A stretch of 64,000 nt of DNA. Source: [Leptolyngbya] sp. PCC 7376 (GTDB lineage Bacteria > Cyanobacteriota > Cyanobacteriia > Cyanobacteriales > MRBY01). Positions 55,884-64,000 of the stretch are shown piece after piece; the first letter of the stretch is position 1; each line of letters opens with the position of its first letter. A program made the position numbers and the translations under genes. Location of the stretch: contig NC_019683.1 in the NCBI RefSeq assembly GCF_000316605.1, forward strand, positions 666,036 to 730,035, in the 5' to 3' direction. The notes under the pieces are model-generated. The model did no database searches and was not told the origin of the DNA. It saw only the letters and a program-made list of their open reading frames with translations.

Positions 55884-56486
55884 ATGGAAACGATTGAATC
55901 GATTTATCAACGCCGTGCCGTTAAGCATTACGACCCAGACTATGTGATGCCAGCCGAAGATGAACAAAAGTTGTTGGAGGCGACTATCCAAGCACCAACC
56001 AGTTTTAATATTCAGCATTGGCGCTTGGTGCTGCTGAAAGATCCTGAACTGCGCAAACAAGTCAGAGCATTAGCCTTTGATCAAGCGCAGGTCACTGATG
56101 CGTCGTTGGTAGTGGTGTTCACTGGTGATGTCAAAGCATGGGCAAAGGAACCGGAACGCTATTGGGTAAATGCTCCTGAAGCAGTTGCTGAACAATTGGT
56201 GGGAATGATTGGGCCTTTTCATGATGGTCGGGAATGGTTACAACGAGATGAGGCACAACGCTCAATTGGAATGGCCATGCAAACATTGATGCTGTCGGCT
56301 AAAGCATTGGGTTATGATTCCTGCCCGATGATTGGTTTTGATATTGATAAGGTTGCCGAACTGATTAAGCTGCCAGAGGATCACGTCATGGGACCAATGG
56401 TTGCAATCGGTAAAGGGACAAAAGCGGCTTGGCCAAAACCGGGTCAACTGCCTCTCTCTGACATTGTTAGTGAAAATTCTTTCTAG
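55884..56486 (+). CDS. Nitroreductase-family flavoprotein
   Basis: About 200 residues from the ATG at 55884, chosen because the product then begins METIESIYQRRAVKHYD, the standard nitroreductase start. FMN-site segments are RRAVKHYDPDYVMP, APTSFNIQHWRLVLL and LSAKALGYDSCPMIGFD, and it ends LPLSDIV. It uses NAD(P)H to reduce nitro or quinone substrates; the substrate here is unknown. It is transcribed away from the LysR gene and its promoter region is now interrupted by the IS1 element. Confidence 0.88.
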   Translation: METIESIYQRRAVKHYDPDYVMPAEDEQKLLEATIQAPTSFNIQHWRLVLLKDPELRKQVRALAFDQAQVTDASLVVVFTGDVKAWAKEPERYWVNAPEAVAEQLVGMIGPFHDGREWLQRDEAQRSIGMAMQTLMLSAKALGYDSCPMIGFDIDKVAELIKLPEDHVMGPMVAIGKGTKAAWPKPGQLPLSDIVSENSF

Positions 56487-57042
56487 CCGAATTGTTGCGG
56501 CGATCGCCCCTTGATTTTTGGCGAAGCGACCTTACCATCTGATTTTCTATTTCTTAACCGTTTTGAAATTGCGATGAATTTATCTGACCAAATATCACCA
56601 CCTAAACGGTGCGACCCCGATCAACATGTCACTACTGTGATCACCCATAGCGTTCGGGTCAGTCGAGGAGAGGTAAGAGGATTTCCGCTGCTACTCGGCA
56701 GGTGGAATTTTGTTTTGAGTCATTCCGAGCGTATTGAATAGACCAAAAGGGATTGGGTAGACAAAAAAAATTAGGCAAGTCCCCGACAAAACAGAATTTA
56801 TTCTATTGCCCACTAGCTAAAGTTTTCACGCTCTAAAAAATCGTTTTTTCACTTTCTTCCTATGGCAAATTTTTTCAGTTTTTTTGCTATGGATAGTTTT
56901 TTCTGCAAATTTTTCATTGAAGGCTTTGTCTAATAAAAAGCGAGAACATAACATCGGTTACATCCTCGCTTTTTTGATTTGTTTCTTCAGATAATGCAGT
57001 CGATTAAAGGACCACAATTAAGAATTTTATGGAAGACCTACT
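56487..57042. other. Intergenic region with terminator for the linker gene
   Basis: Non-coding. The stem AAAAAGCGAG / CTCGCTTTTT (56935-56944 and 56965-56974) with T-runs on both sides is a bidirectional terminator serving the minus-strand linker gene. A 76-codon frame at 56511 has no coding support. Pyrimidine/T-rich tracts dominate the middle. Confidence 0.65.
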
Positions 57043-60000
57043 TTACTTCTCTGCAAGTACTCTTCTAAGAAGCGCTCTCACATCGTAAACAGTTGGATTC
57101 CCCGCAGGATCATTTGCCATAAGCTGCTTTTGAAGTTTTGGCTGATTCCGTGTTGCTGTAGAGCGAGTGCTGGCAGAATTACTGTCATATAGCTCAAACA
57201 TATTGGTATAACCCAATAACTGCTGACCTGTTTGGCTCTTGAAGCCACGGCAGTAAGGGACTGTATTTTCTCCAAATACCTCTAGATATTCTGCACTGTT
57301 GGTATAGGAATCAATATCCGCTGCATAACTTTCATTATCAAGGGTATTGCTATGGGCAACAGTCTCGCTATAGTCGGCAGGTGCGCGACCTAACAAGTGT
57401 AAGAAGTTAAGTTCATGGGCACGGTAGCGAGGGCTTGAGGAGATAAAGAGTGATTGATACAGATCGGATTTTGCGAGTGCATTCACAAATTCACGGACTG
57501 TAATCTCATTATTTTTGAGCTTGGACTCTAAAGTCGTCAGGCGCTCACTCTCCATAAGATGAACGTTTCCAAGGACTTGCTTGTAGATCGCGCTAATGAC
57601 GAAGTCAGCTTCTTGAGCTGTGCTATTAGGTGAAAGTGTGACTGGCTCTGTCTTTGCGATAGTGTTTGCCTGATTTTCCCAAATGCTAGCTCGTTGCTCA
57701 GCAGACATGCCTCGGTAAATTGTCGCTTTATAGCTGCTTTCACCTGTATAGGCGCGGAATTGAATACCAGTGTCCTCAACAGGAATGATTGGATCAACTG
57801 CAGGAGGTTGATCCGCACTGTCTCCAGCAAAATAAAGATCGAAGGTCGTTACTTCTCCTTGGTTGACAGAGAGGCCAGAAATATCTTTGATTTCATTTTG
57901 GCGATCGCCCAACAATGCTTGATCGAGTTCTGCATAAGCACCGCGGCTGATCGATTTGTCACTAGCAGAAGCACCACGCATGACTTGATAGGCATGTGTA
58001 TATCCAGTCATGGATTGCCCTGTTTGTGTTTCGTAGCCACGGAAATAAGGCACGATATAAGACCCAAAATTCTCGATATATTCATCGCTATCGAGATAGG
58101 AGTTGATTTCAGCAGTATAGCCATGCTCAACAATTAATTGAACATGGGCTGAAATCTCAGCATAATTCTCTGGGGCGCGACCGAGTAGATGTTTGAAATT
58201 CAACTCAACTGCTTTAACGTTATTGCCTTTTTCGAGGAATAGGGCACGATAACGATCTGATTGAGCTAATGCTCTCACGAAGTCCCGAACAGAGATTTGG
58301 CCACTCGTGAATGCTGACTCTAACTGTGGAGATCGCTCGCTCTCCATTAAATATGCATTGCCGAAGACTTGCTTATAGACCGCTTCAACAACAATACTCG
58401 CTTCCTCTGCTGAGCAACCAGGAATATATTCGAGTGGAGCAATTCCTGCAAACGCTTTGGTGTAAGGATCACTAATCGAAGGGATGCGTGAATCACATTC
58501 AAGCTCAACGACAGTCGATTTAATCGTTTTGGCTAACTCAAAATCTGTGGAGTTGAATGGAATAGGAACATTGATTTTGGGTGTTGCTAATAACGCTTTT
58601 GTGAGAATAGTGCGTTGACTTCCTTTCATTGTTGCGCCGACGGTGCGATCGCTACCAGAAGCGCCACTCATCAAATCGAAGAGACGATTATAGCCCGCGA
58701 CATTTTTGCCAGTTTGGCTGGAATAGCCCACATAATAAGGAACTGTGTCATCACCAAAGTTTTGAAGATATTCTTCGCTATCAAAGTAAGACTTCAATTC
58801 TGCGGCAAGACCTTCCTGTTCCAGAATCGCGAGATGAGCTGCAACTTCTTGGAAATCGTTAGGAGCGCGACCAAGGAAATGCTTGATATTTAGTTCGACA
58901 GCTCTAGCATTGGTGCAGTCATCGAAGAAGAGCGAGCGATAATGCTCAGACTGTGCCAGCTGACCAATGAATTCTCGTACCGTAATATTGCCTTGGGTAA
59001 GTTGGGATTCAGCAGTGAGCGATCGCTGGCTTTCCATGAGATGGACATTACCGAAGACTTGCTTATAAGCCGCACGAATAACAATGTCAACTTCTCCAGT
59101 GCCTGCACCGGAATATAACTTAACTGGTTGGCTCTTGCGGGCTGCAGGGAATGCAGCAGACGCTTCACGAGCTTGATATTGCTGTAACCATGTCGTAGGG
59201 GAAACGCTAGTACTTGCCTGGGCGGACTGTGACGATCCCGCAAAACGCTCAGGATTGTAGCCTAGTGTTGTCAAATCAAGATCCTGAAACTCTGCGTCTA
59301 GATCAACACTCTTTACTGGAGTCGTTAAAGGAACAGAATCAGGAACACTAGATAAAGGCGAGATAGCTGTTGCTTGATTACTCAGAACAGCACTTTGCAA
59401 TTGAGGAGAGGCTGGATCTTCTACCGATTTATCACTACTAGAGGCTCCTCTGAGCATCTGGTAAGAATGGGTATAGCTGGTTAAAGTCTTACCTGTTTGG
59501 CTGGCATAGCCACGGTAATAAGGTACAAACGCCGAGCCAAAATTCTGATAGTATTCATCGCTATCGAGATAAGAATCAATCTCAGCTTCATAGCCCTCTT
59601 CTGCCAAAATTTGGATATGTTCAGAAATCTCAGCAGAATTCTCTGGGGCACGACCTAGTAGGTGTTTGAAATTTAGTTCAATTGCCCGTAGATTTGTGCA
59701 ATTGTCAAAAAATAAAGTCCGATACCGATCAGACTTTGCTAGCACACGAATAAATTCTAAGACGCTGATACTGCCATTGCGGAGCTGTGACTCAGCATAA
59801 GCAGAACGTTCACTGTCCATGACATGGGCATTACCAAAGACCTGTATGTAAGCAGCCCGAATCACTACATCCGCATTATCTCGAGACCTAGGGTTAACGA
59901 GTTCTACCGCCTCAACATCAGCAAAAGCATTGAGATATTTATCACTGACTTCTGTCGGTTGAGGAGGCAACTCACGAATTGGCTCCTTCGCTTTAGTTTT

Positions 60001-60108
60001 CTTCTCTTCTCTAACGACTAGAGTTGCTGCTAAATCAAAACCATCTGGATTGAATTTTGTCCGGTTATTCTTGAGCAGTGCAGGACGAAATAACGCATTA
60101 TTGATCAT
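57043..60108 (-). CDS. Giant phycobilisome rod linker with four PBS-linker domains
   Basis: A 1021-residue linker of about 112 kDa. Four PF00427-type domains are evident near 79-227, 339-490, 567-719 and 832-985, each containing [VI][IV]xAxYxQV[FL]GN-HxMxSER, NF/NIKHLLGRAP and VPYYRGY-SQTGK-like blocks. Separators of about 80-120 residues are disordered. There is no N-terminal allophycocyanin-like domain, so it is not ApcE, and no CpcD-type capping domain at the C-terminus. Ordinary rod linkers have one such domain. Multi-domain linkers of this kind are known from Gloeobacter, where they bundle rods. It is transcribed toward a terminator and lies next to the phycoerythrin bilin genes, so a phycoerythrin-rod role is likely. 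Confidence 0.88.
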   Translation of the reverse strand: MINNALFRPALLKNNRTKFNPDGFDLAATLVVREEKKTKAKEPIRELPPQPTEVSDKYLNAFADVEAVELVNPRSRDNADVVIRAAYIQVFGNAHVMDSERSAYAESQLRNGSISVLEFIRVLAKSDRYRTLFFDNCTNLRAIELNFKHLLGRAPENSAEISEHIQILAEEGYEAEIDSYLDSDEYYQNFGSAFVPYYRGYASQTGKTLTSYTHSYQMLRGASSSDKSVEDPASPQLQSAVLSNQATAISPLSSVPDSVPLTTPVKSVDLDAEFQDLDLTTLGYNPERFAGSSQSAQASTSVSPTTWLQQYQAREASAAFPAARKSQPVKLYSGAGTGEVDIVIRAAYKQVFGNVHLMESQRSLTAESQLTQGNITVREFIGQLAQSEHYRSLFFDDCTNARAVELNIKHFLGRAPNDFQEVAAHLAILEQEGLAAELKSYFDSEEYLQNFGDDTVPYYVGYSSQTGKNVAGYNRLFDLMSGASGSDRTVGATMKGSQRTILTKALLATPKINVPIPFNSTDFELAKTIKSTVVELECDSRIPSISDPYTKAFAGIAPLEYIPGCSAEEASIVVEAVYKQVFGNAYLMESERSPQLESAFTSGQISVRDFVRALAQSDRYRALFLEKGNNVKAVELNFKHLLGRAPENYAEISAHVQLIVEHGYTAEINSYLDSDEYIENFGSYIVPYFRGYETQTGQSMTGYTHAYQVMRGASASDKSISRGAYAELDQALLGDRQNEIKDISGLSVNQGEVTTFDLYFAGDSADQPPAVDPIIPVEDTGIQFRAYTGESSYKATIYRGMSAEQRASIWENQANTIAKTEPVTLSPNSTAQEADFVISAIYKQVLGNVHLMESERLTTLESKLKNNEITVREFVNALAKSDLYQSLFISSSPRYRAHELNFLHLLGRAPADYSETVAHSNTLDNESYAADIDSYTNSAEYLEVFGENTVPYCRGFKSQTGQQLLGYTNMFELYDSNSASTRSTATRNQPKLQKQLMANDPAGNPTVYDVRALLRRVLAEK

Positions 60109-60393
60109 CGGTGACTGTGCTTTCTCTACTAAACGGGTCTTTTAAAAATGACGTTTGTATGTTGAAATGCCTGATGATTCGGGCAGATCTGCCATAAACA
60201 TTCATAGGATTATAGGTAATTGTGAAGCATTTCCTATTAAAAATTCATAAATGTTTTGGTAATGCCTTTCGTGTTTACTTGCTTGGAAAAGCGCTTGATT
60301 TTGATTGTTTTTTGAGCAGACGGATAAGAGCGAGATTTTATCTCACCTATATCTTCGAACAAATTATTGATTCAGTTGGTGGCTCACGTCAAA

Positions 60394-60969
60394 TTAGCGT
60401 CGTGAGAATTGCTGAAGTTGGGTGAGTAAATGATCAAAGGATTGGGCGAACTTAATATCTACATCTTTTTCGACATAGGAGAGGCTAACGGTCTTTAAAC
60501 CTTGTATGCCGCAGAGCATTGCTGGCAGCGGAACCTTTAACTCTTGATAAAGCTGCTCCATAAAACCGAGTCCGGCTTTACTTGTGTAGTCCGTACGATC
60601 TGTGGTGATGCCATAGGTGACACAGCGTAAAAAATGCCAGAAATCCCGCCAGCAGGCATCTGCCCGAAAGGCTGGGTATAACTCACCTCCTTCGTCGGTA
60701 ATTCCTGGAAATTCAGCGAGAACGTTGACCCGAGCCTGAGACACAATGTTTGTGGCGTTGTCCCGTAGTGATTTGGCGATCGCCGCGGACTTTTCCAGAC
60801 TGGGCGCAGCTTGCAAAATCACCTCAAAATCAGCATCAGTTAAATATCGACTTTCATCATCTGCTGCTTGAAACACCGCAATTAGTTCCGGTGGGTAACT
60901 ATCAGTCCATGTTTCAAAACTGACAATGCGCGCTTTGGTAATAAGTTCCTTTACCTTGGGGCTTAGCAT
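60394..60969 (-). CDS. Phycobiliprotein-like protein downstream of pebB
   Basis: A 191-residue globin-like phycobiliprotein homologue. The helical pattern and the segment ADACWRDFWHFLRCVTYGI, with Cys106 in the place of the bilin-binding cysteine-82/84, are those of PF00502. The rest is divergent from CpcA/ApcA/CpeA. A strong ribosome-binding site (CAGGAGG) starts it and it follows pebB after 15 bp. It may hand bilin to apoproteins, act in assembly or be a minor antenna subunit. The operon position with the two bilin reductases favours a bilin-handling role, by inference. Confidence 0.75.
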   Translation of the reverse strand: MLSPKVKELITKARIVSFETWTDSYPPELIAVFQAADDESRYLTDADFEVILQAAPSLEKSAAIAKSLRDNATNIVSQARVNVLAEFPGITDEGGELYPAFRADACWRDFWHFLRCVTYGITTDRTDYTSKAGLGFMEQLYQELKVPLPAMLCGIQGLKTVSLSYVEKDVDIKFAQSFDHLLTQLQQFSRR

Positions 60970-60984
60970 TTTTCCTCCTGAAAT

Positions 60985-61731
60985 CTAGGCGGCGATCGCC
61001 AACTTTCTTTCGAGGTCAAACAAAAAGCCGTGGATATATTCTTCCGTCCACTCAGCACCATAGAATCTAGTCAACATTCCCCGTGCTGGATCCTTCTCTG
61101 CTCGATAATTTACGTAACTGAGTTGTGCCTCTTTGATTTTTTCTAATGACGGTCGATCAGTAACAGGTTCGGCTGCCTCAACCAAATCAAGATAAGCATT
61201 GAGATAATCTTTGAATGCCCCAAATACATGAGTCTCTACCGCATCGGGAGCGGTCGGTCTTGTCCAGAGAAATGCGGGAGAAAAATACGCCTTTGCTTCC
61301 TCCGGGAAATCGCCACCCCAAGGCAAATCCTCTTGGTATTTTTCGAAGATGGGCATTACTGGATCGCTATAACGGGCGCGATACTCATCTGTGTGAAAGA
61401 GTGGCTGCATATCAATTGCAATCAGTGGACCACCAGGTAAGGTCACCAAATCCGCGCCAAAAAAGGGTAAATCATACTTGAGGTCAGGAAAAATCACGAA
61501 ATTCAAGACCTGACAAGCCATGCCACCTTCAACGTGAGCCGCTCGAATTTGCCGTAATTTCTCGGTGCGAAAACCATGGCTCGTGGTGACCACATGGGCT
61601 TCCCGTTTTCCTTTTCCCACCGTTGCTTCATTACGATCAAACCCTTCTGGAATCGGATAAGGCTCTAAATCTGGCAGGCGATCGCCCATCACTTTTTCCG
61701 CATAATCAAGAAAAGGCTGATAAATAGACAT
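60985..61731 (-). CDS. pebB: Phycoerythrobilin:ferredoxin oxidoreductase PebB
   Basis: About 248 residues from the ATG at 61731, which gives [13 protein letters not shown]. An earlier start at 61791 adds a hydrophobic, non-conserved leader. FDBR-family motifs are [59 protein letters not shown] and [25 protein letters not shown]. It reduces 15,16-dihydrobiliverdin to phycoerythrobilin using ferredoxin. It follows pebA in the same direction. Confidence 0.93.
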   Translation of the reverse strand: MSIYQPFLDYAEKVMGDRLPDLEPYPIPEGFDRNEATVGKGKREAHVVTTSHGFRTEKLRQIRAAHVEGGMACQVLNFVIFPDLKYDLPFFGADLVTLPGGPLIAIDMQPLFHTDEYRARYSDPVMPIFEKYQEDLPWGGDFPEEAKAYFSPAFLWTRPTAPDAVETHVFGAFKDYLNAYLDLVEAAEPVTDRPSLEKIKEAQLSYVNYRAEKDPARGMLTRFYGAEWTEEYIHGFLFDLERKLAIAA

Positions 61732-61841
61732 TTTAAAAAATTTTATAAAGTGAAATAGATAATAAAAATTGCCCAAAAATAAAAAGGGCAAGAAGAAAAA
61801 AGTGAAAGCGTTAGCAAATTTTGAAGATAGGGAACCGCAAA

Positions 61842-62624
61842 TTAAACATTAGCTGTTTGTTCTGACTCTGACTCTGATGCTGAATCCGTCTCAATTTCTG
61901 CCTTTGCCGACTCTGATGGAGTGGACTCTTCAAACAAAAACTCATGTAAAAATTGCTCAGACCACTCATGTCCGAAATAGCTATTAAACAAACCAGCTGC
62001 TGGATCTCGATCCGCACTGTACTGGTCATAATCTTTGTGCGCCTGAGTGATTTTGGCAATCCGCTCTGGATCATCTGTGGGCTTCAGATTCTTCAGCATG
62101 GTGCAATACAGATCTAAATACTCTTTAAATGCGGGCAATAAACTGTTCACTACCGTATCCGCATCTGTCTTCGCAAAAAGTAGATAAGGAGAAAAATATT
62201 GTGCCGCATCATAGAAACGCATCGGTAAATCCTGCGCCAACTCGTCATAGCGATCGCGAATTGCCTTAACGGGCTCAATGTACTTCTCCATATAACCTTC
62301 ATCTCGAAAGAGAGGCTGGAAGTCGAGCACCACTAAAATTTTCTTTTGACCAAACGCAAGAAAATCAATCCCAAGCAACGGCATATCGTAACCATAGGAA
62401 GGATAAAGCACACTATTAAAGATCTGTGCCATCTTACCTGCGTTGATATATGTGTAGCGAATCTTGCGAAGCTCCGGCGACTGATAACACCAACTTTCGA
62501 TCATCGCTGGATTTTTGCCGCGCTTGCTCATCTGAAACTCGAGTTCAGGGTCAATTGGACGACTCTTTAGCTCGAAGCGGCTAAATAACTCTTGCTCTAA
62601 ATGTCTAAGAAAAGGCTGAAACAT
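61842..62624 (-). CDS. pebA: 15,16-dihydrobiliverdin:ferredoxin oxidoreductase PebA
   Basis: A 260-residue FDBR-family enzyme. [49 protein letters not shown] and [29 protein letters not shown] distinguish it as PebA. It makes dihydrobiliverdin from biliverdin, the first step before PebB. The C-terminal 25 residues are an acidic Ser/Glu-rich extension beyond the usual end. The gene is the first of the pebA-pebB-phycobiliprotein-like unit and is divergent from cpeB. Confidence 0.93.
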   Translation of the reverse strand: MFQPFLRHLEQELFSRFELKSRPIDPELEFQMSKRGKNPAMIESWCYQSPELRKIRYTYINAGKMAQIFNSVLYPSYGYDMPLLGIDFLAFGQKKILVVLDFQPLFRDEGYMEKYIEPVKAIRDRYDELAQDLPMRFYDAAQYFSPYLLFAKTDADTVVNSLLPAFKEYLDLYCTMLKNLKPTDDPERIAKITQAHKDYDQYSADRDPAAGLFNSYFGHEWSEQFLHEFLFEESTPSESAKAEIETDSASESESEQTANV

Positions 62625-63544
<920 letters not shown>

Positions 63545-63550
63545 CAACCC

Positions 63551-63571
63551 CTATAGCCGAATTGGTTATAG
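63551..63571 (+). promoter_or_regulatory. Hairpin in the cpeB-cpeA intergenic region
   Basis: CTATAGCC (63551-63558) and GGTTATAG (63564-63571) pair with one G-U across a GAATT loop, immediately after the cpeB stop. It could stabilise the cpeB end or tune the cpeB:cpeA ratio. Confidence 0.5.
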
Positions 63572-63596
63572 CTCTTCGTTTTAATTTTGGGTCTGA

Positions 63597-64000
<404 letters not shown>

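Noticed and set aside
56511-56741. 76-codon plus-strand frame after the nitroreductase
   Set aside because: No ribosome-binding site, mixed composition, no motif, and it runs toward a terminator region.
57043-60108. ApcE (core-membrane linker)
   Set aside because: No N-terminal phycobiliprotein domain is present; all four repeats resemble rod-type linker domains.
60222-60425. 67-codon plus-strand frame between the linker and phycobiliprotein-like genes
   Set aside because: Lies upstream of the linker start and partly over the antisense of another gene; no ribosome-binding site or recognisable motif.

Overview
The window comes from a phycoerythrin-containing cyanobacterium. It ends in cpeB and the start of cpeA, carries both phycoerythrobilin synthesis genes (pebA, pebB), a plant-type Rieske protein and cyanobacterial FtsQ/FtsZ, and is littered with the HIP1 octamer GCGATCGC. 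Gene style recalls the Synechococcus PCC 7002 / Leptolyngbya PCC 7376 clade, but that placement is a guess from memory, not a computed result.

Layout. 1-12.7 kb: an alpha/beta hydrolase, a two-gene STAND-type ATPase pair (an AAA ATPase plus a 1690-residue ATPase/WD40 protein), then the housekeeping genes ftsQ, ftsZ and thiD, a small secreted protein and a DUF697-like GTPase. 12.7-20.3 kb: a decayed accessory island with a histidine-less Hpt-like protein, a 42-bp tRNA-Ala 3'-half next to a twice-frameshifted tyrosine integrase, and a nest of insertion sequences (IS1, IS630, IS982) that interrupt one another. 20.3-27.3 kb: a 584-residue protein with a TerD-like C-terminus, a cluster of hairpin repeats, a tandem family of small secreted proteins (one internally deleted), a partner-switching pair (RsbW-like kinase and STAS antagonist), a Tat-exported amine oxidase and a lipoprotein metallopeptidase.

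27.6-47.6 kb: a nearly complete contractile injection system (CIS) on the plus strand: cap (DUF4255), carboxypeptidase-regulatory-like protein, two sheaths, two tubes, a small chaperone-like protein, a DUF6760-like microprotein without a normal start codon, a disordered 559-residue protein, LysM adaptor, hub, spike, gp25, two baseplate-J proteins, a tail-protein-I-like protein, an H-type-lectin tail fibre, a PAAR-like tip and a coiled-coil protein. No AAA+ ATPase and no long helical tape-measure gene lie in the locus. Two related hairpin-rich intergenic elements sit directly after the first sheath gene and the first tube gene. A Ser/Thr kinase is convergent with the locus.

49.9-56.5 kb: a small DUF2892-like membrane protein with a PetC2-type Rieske protein, a THUMP methyltransferase, a Uma2-family protein, MarR and LysR regulators, a membrane protein, an intact IS1 with a perfect 8-bp target duplication, and a nitroreductase. 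57.0-64.0 kb: phycoerythrin genes. The most unusual is a 1021-residue linker made of four rod-type PBS-linker domains with no phycobiliprotein domain. It is followed by a phycobiliprotein-like gene with pebB and pebA on the minus strand, and the divergent cpeBA operon on the plus strand.
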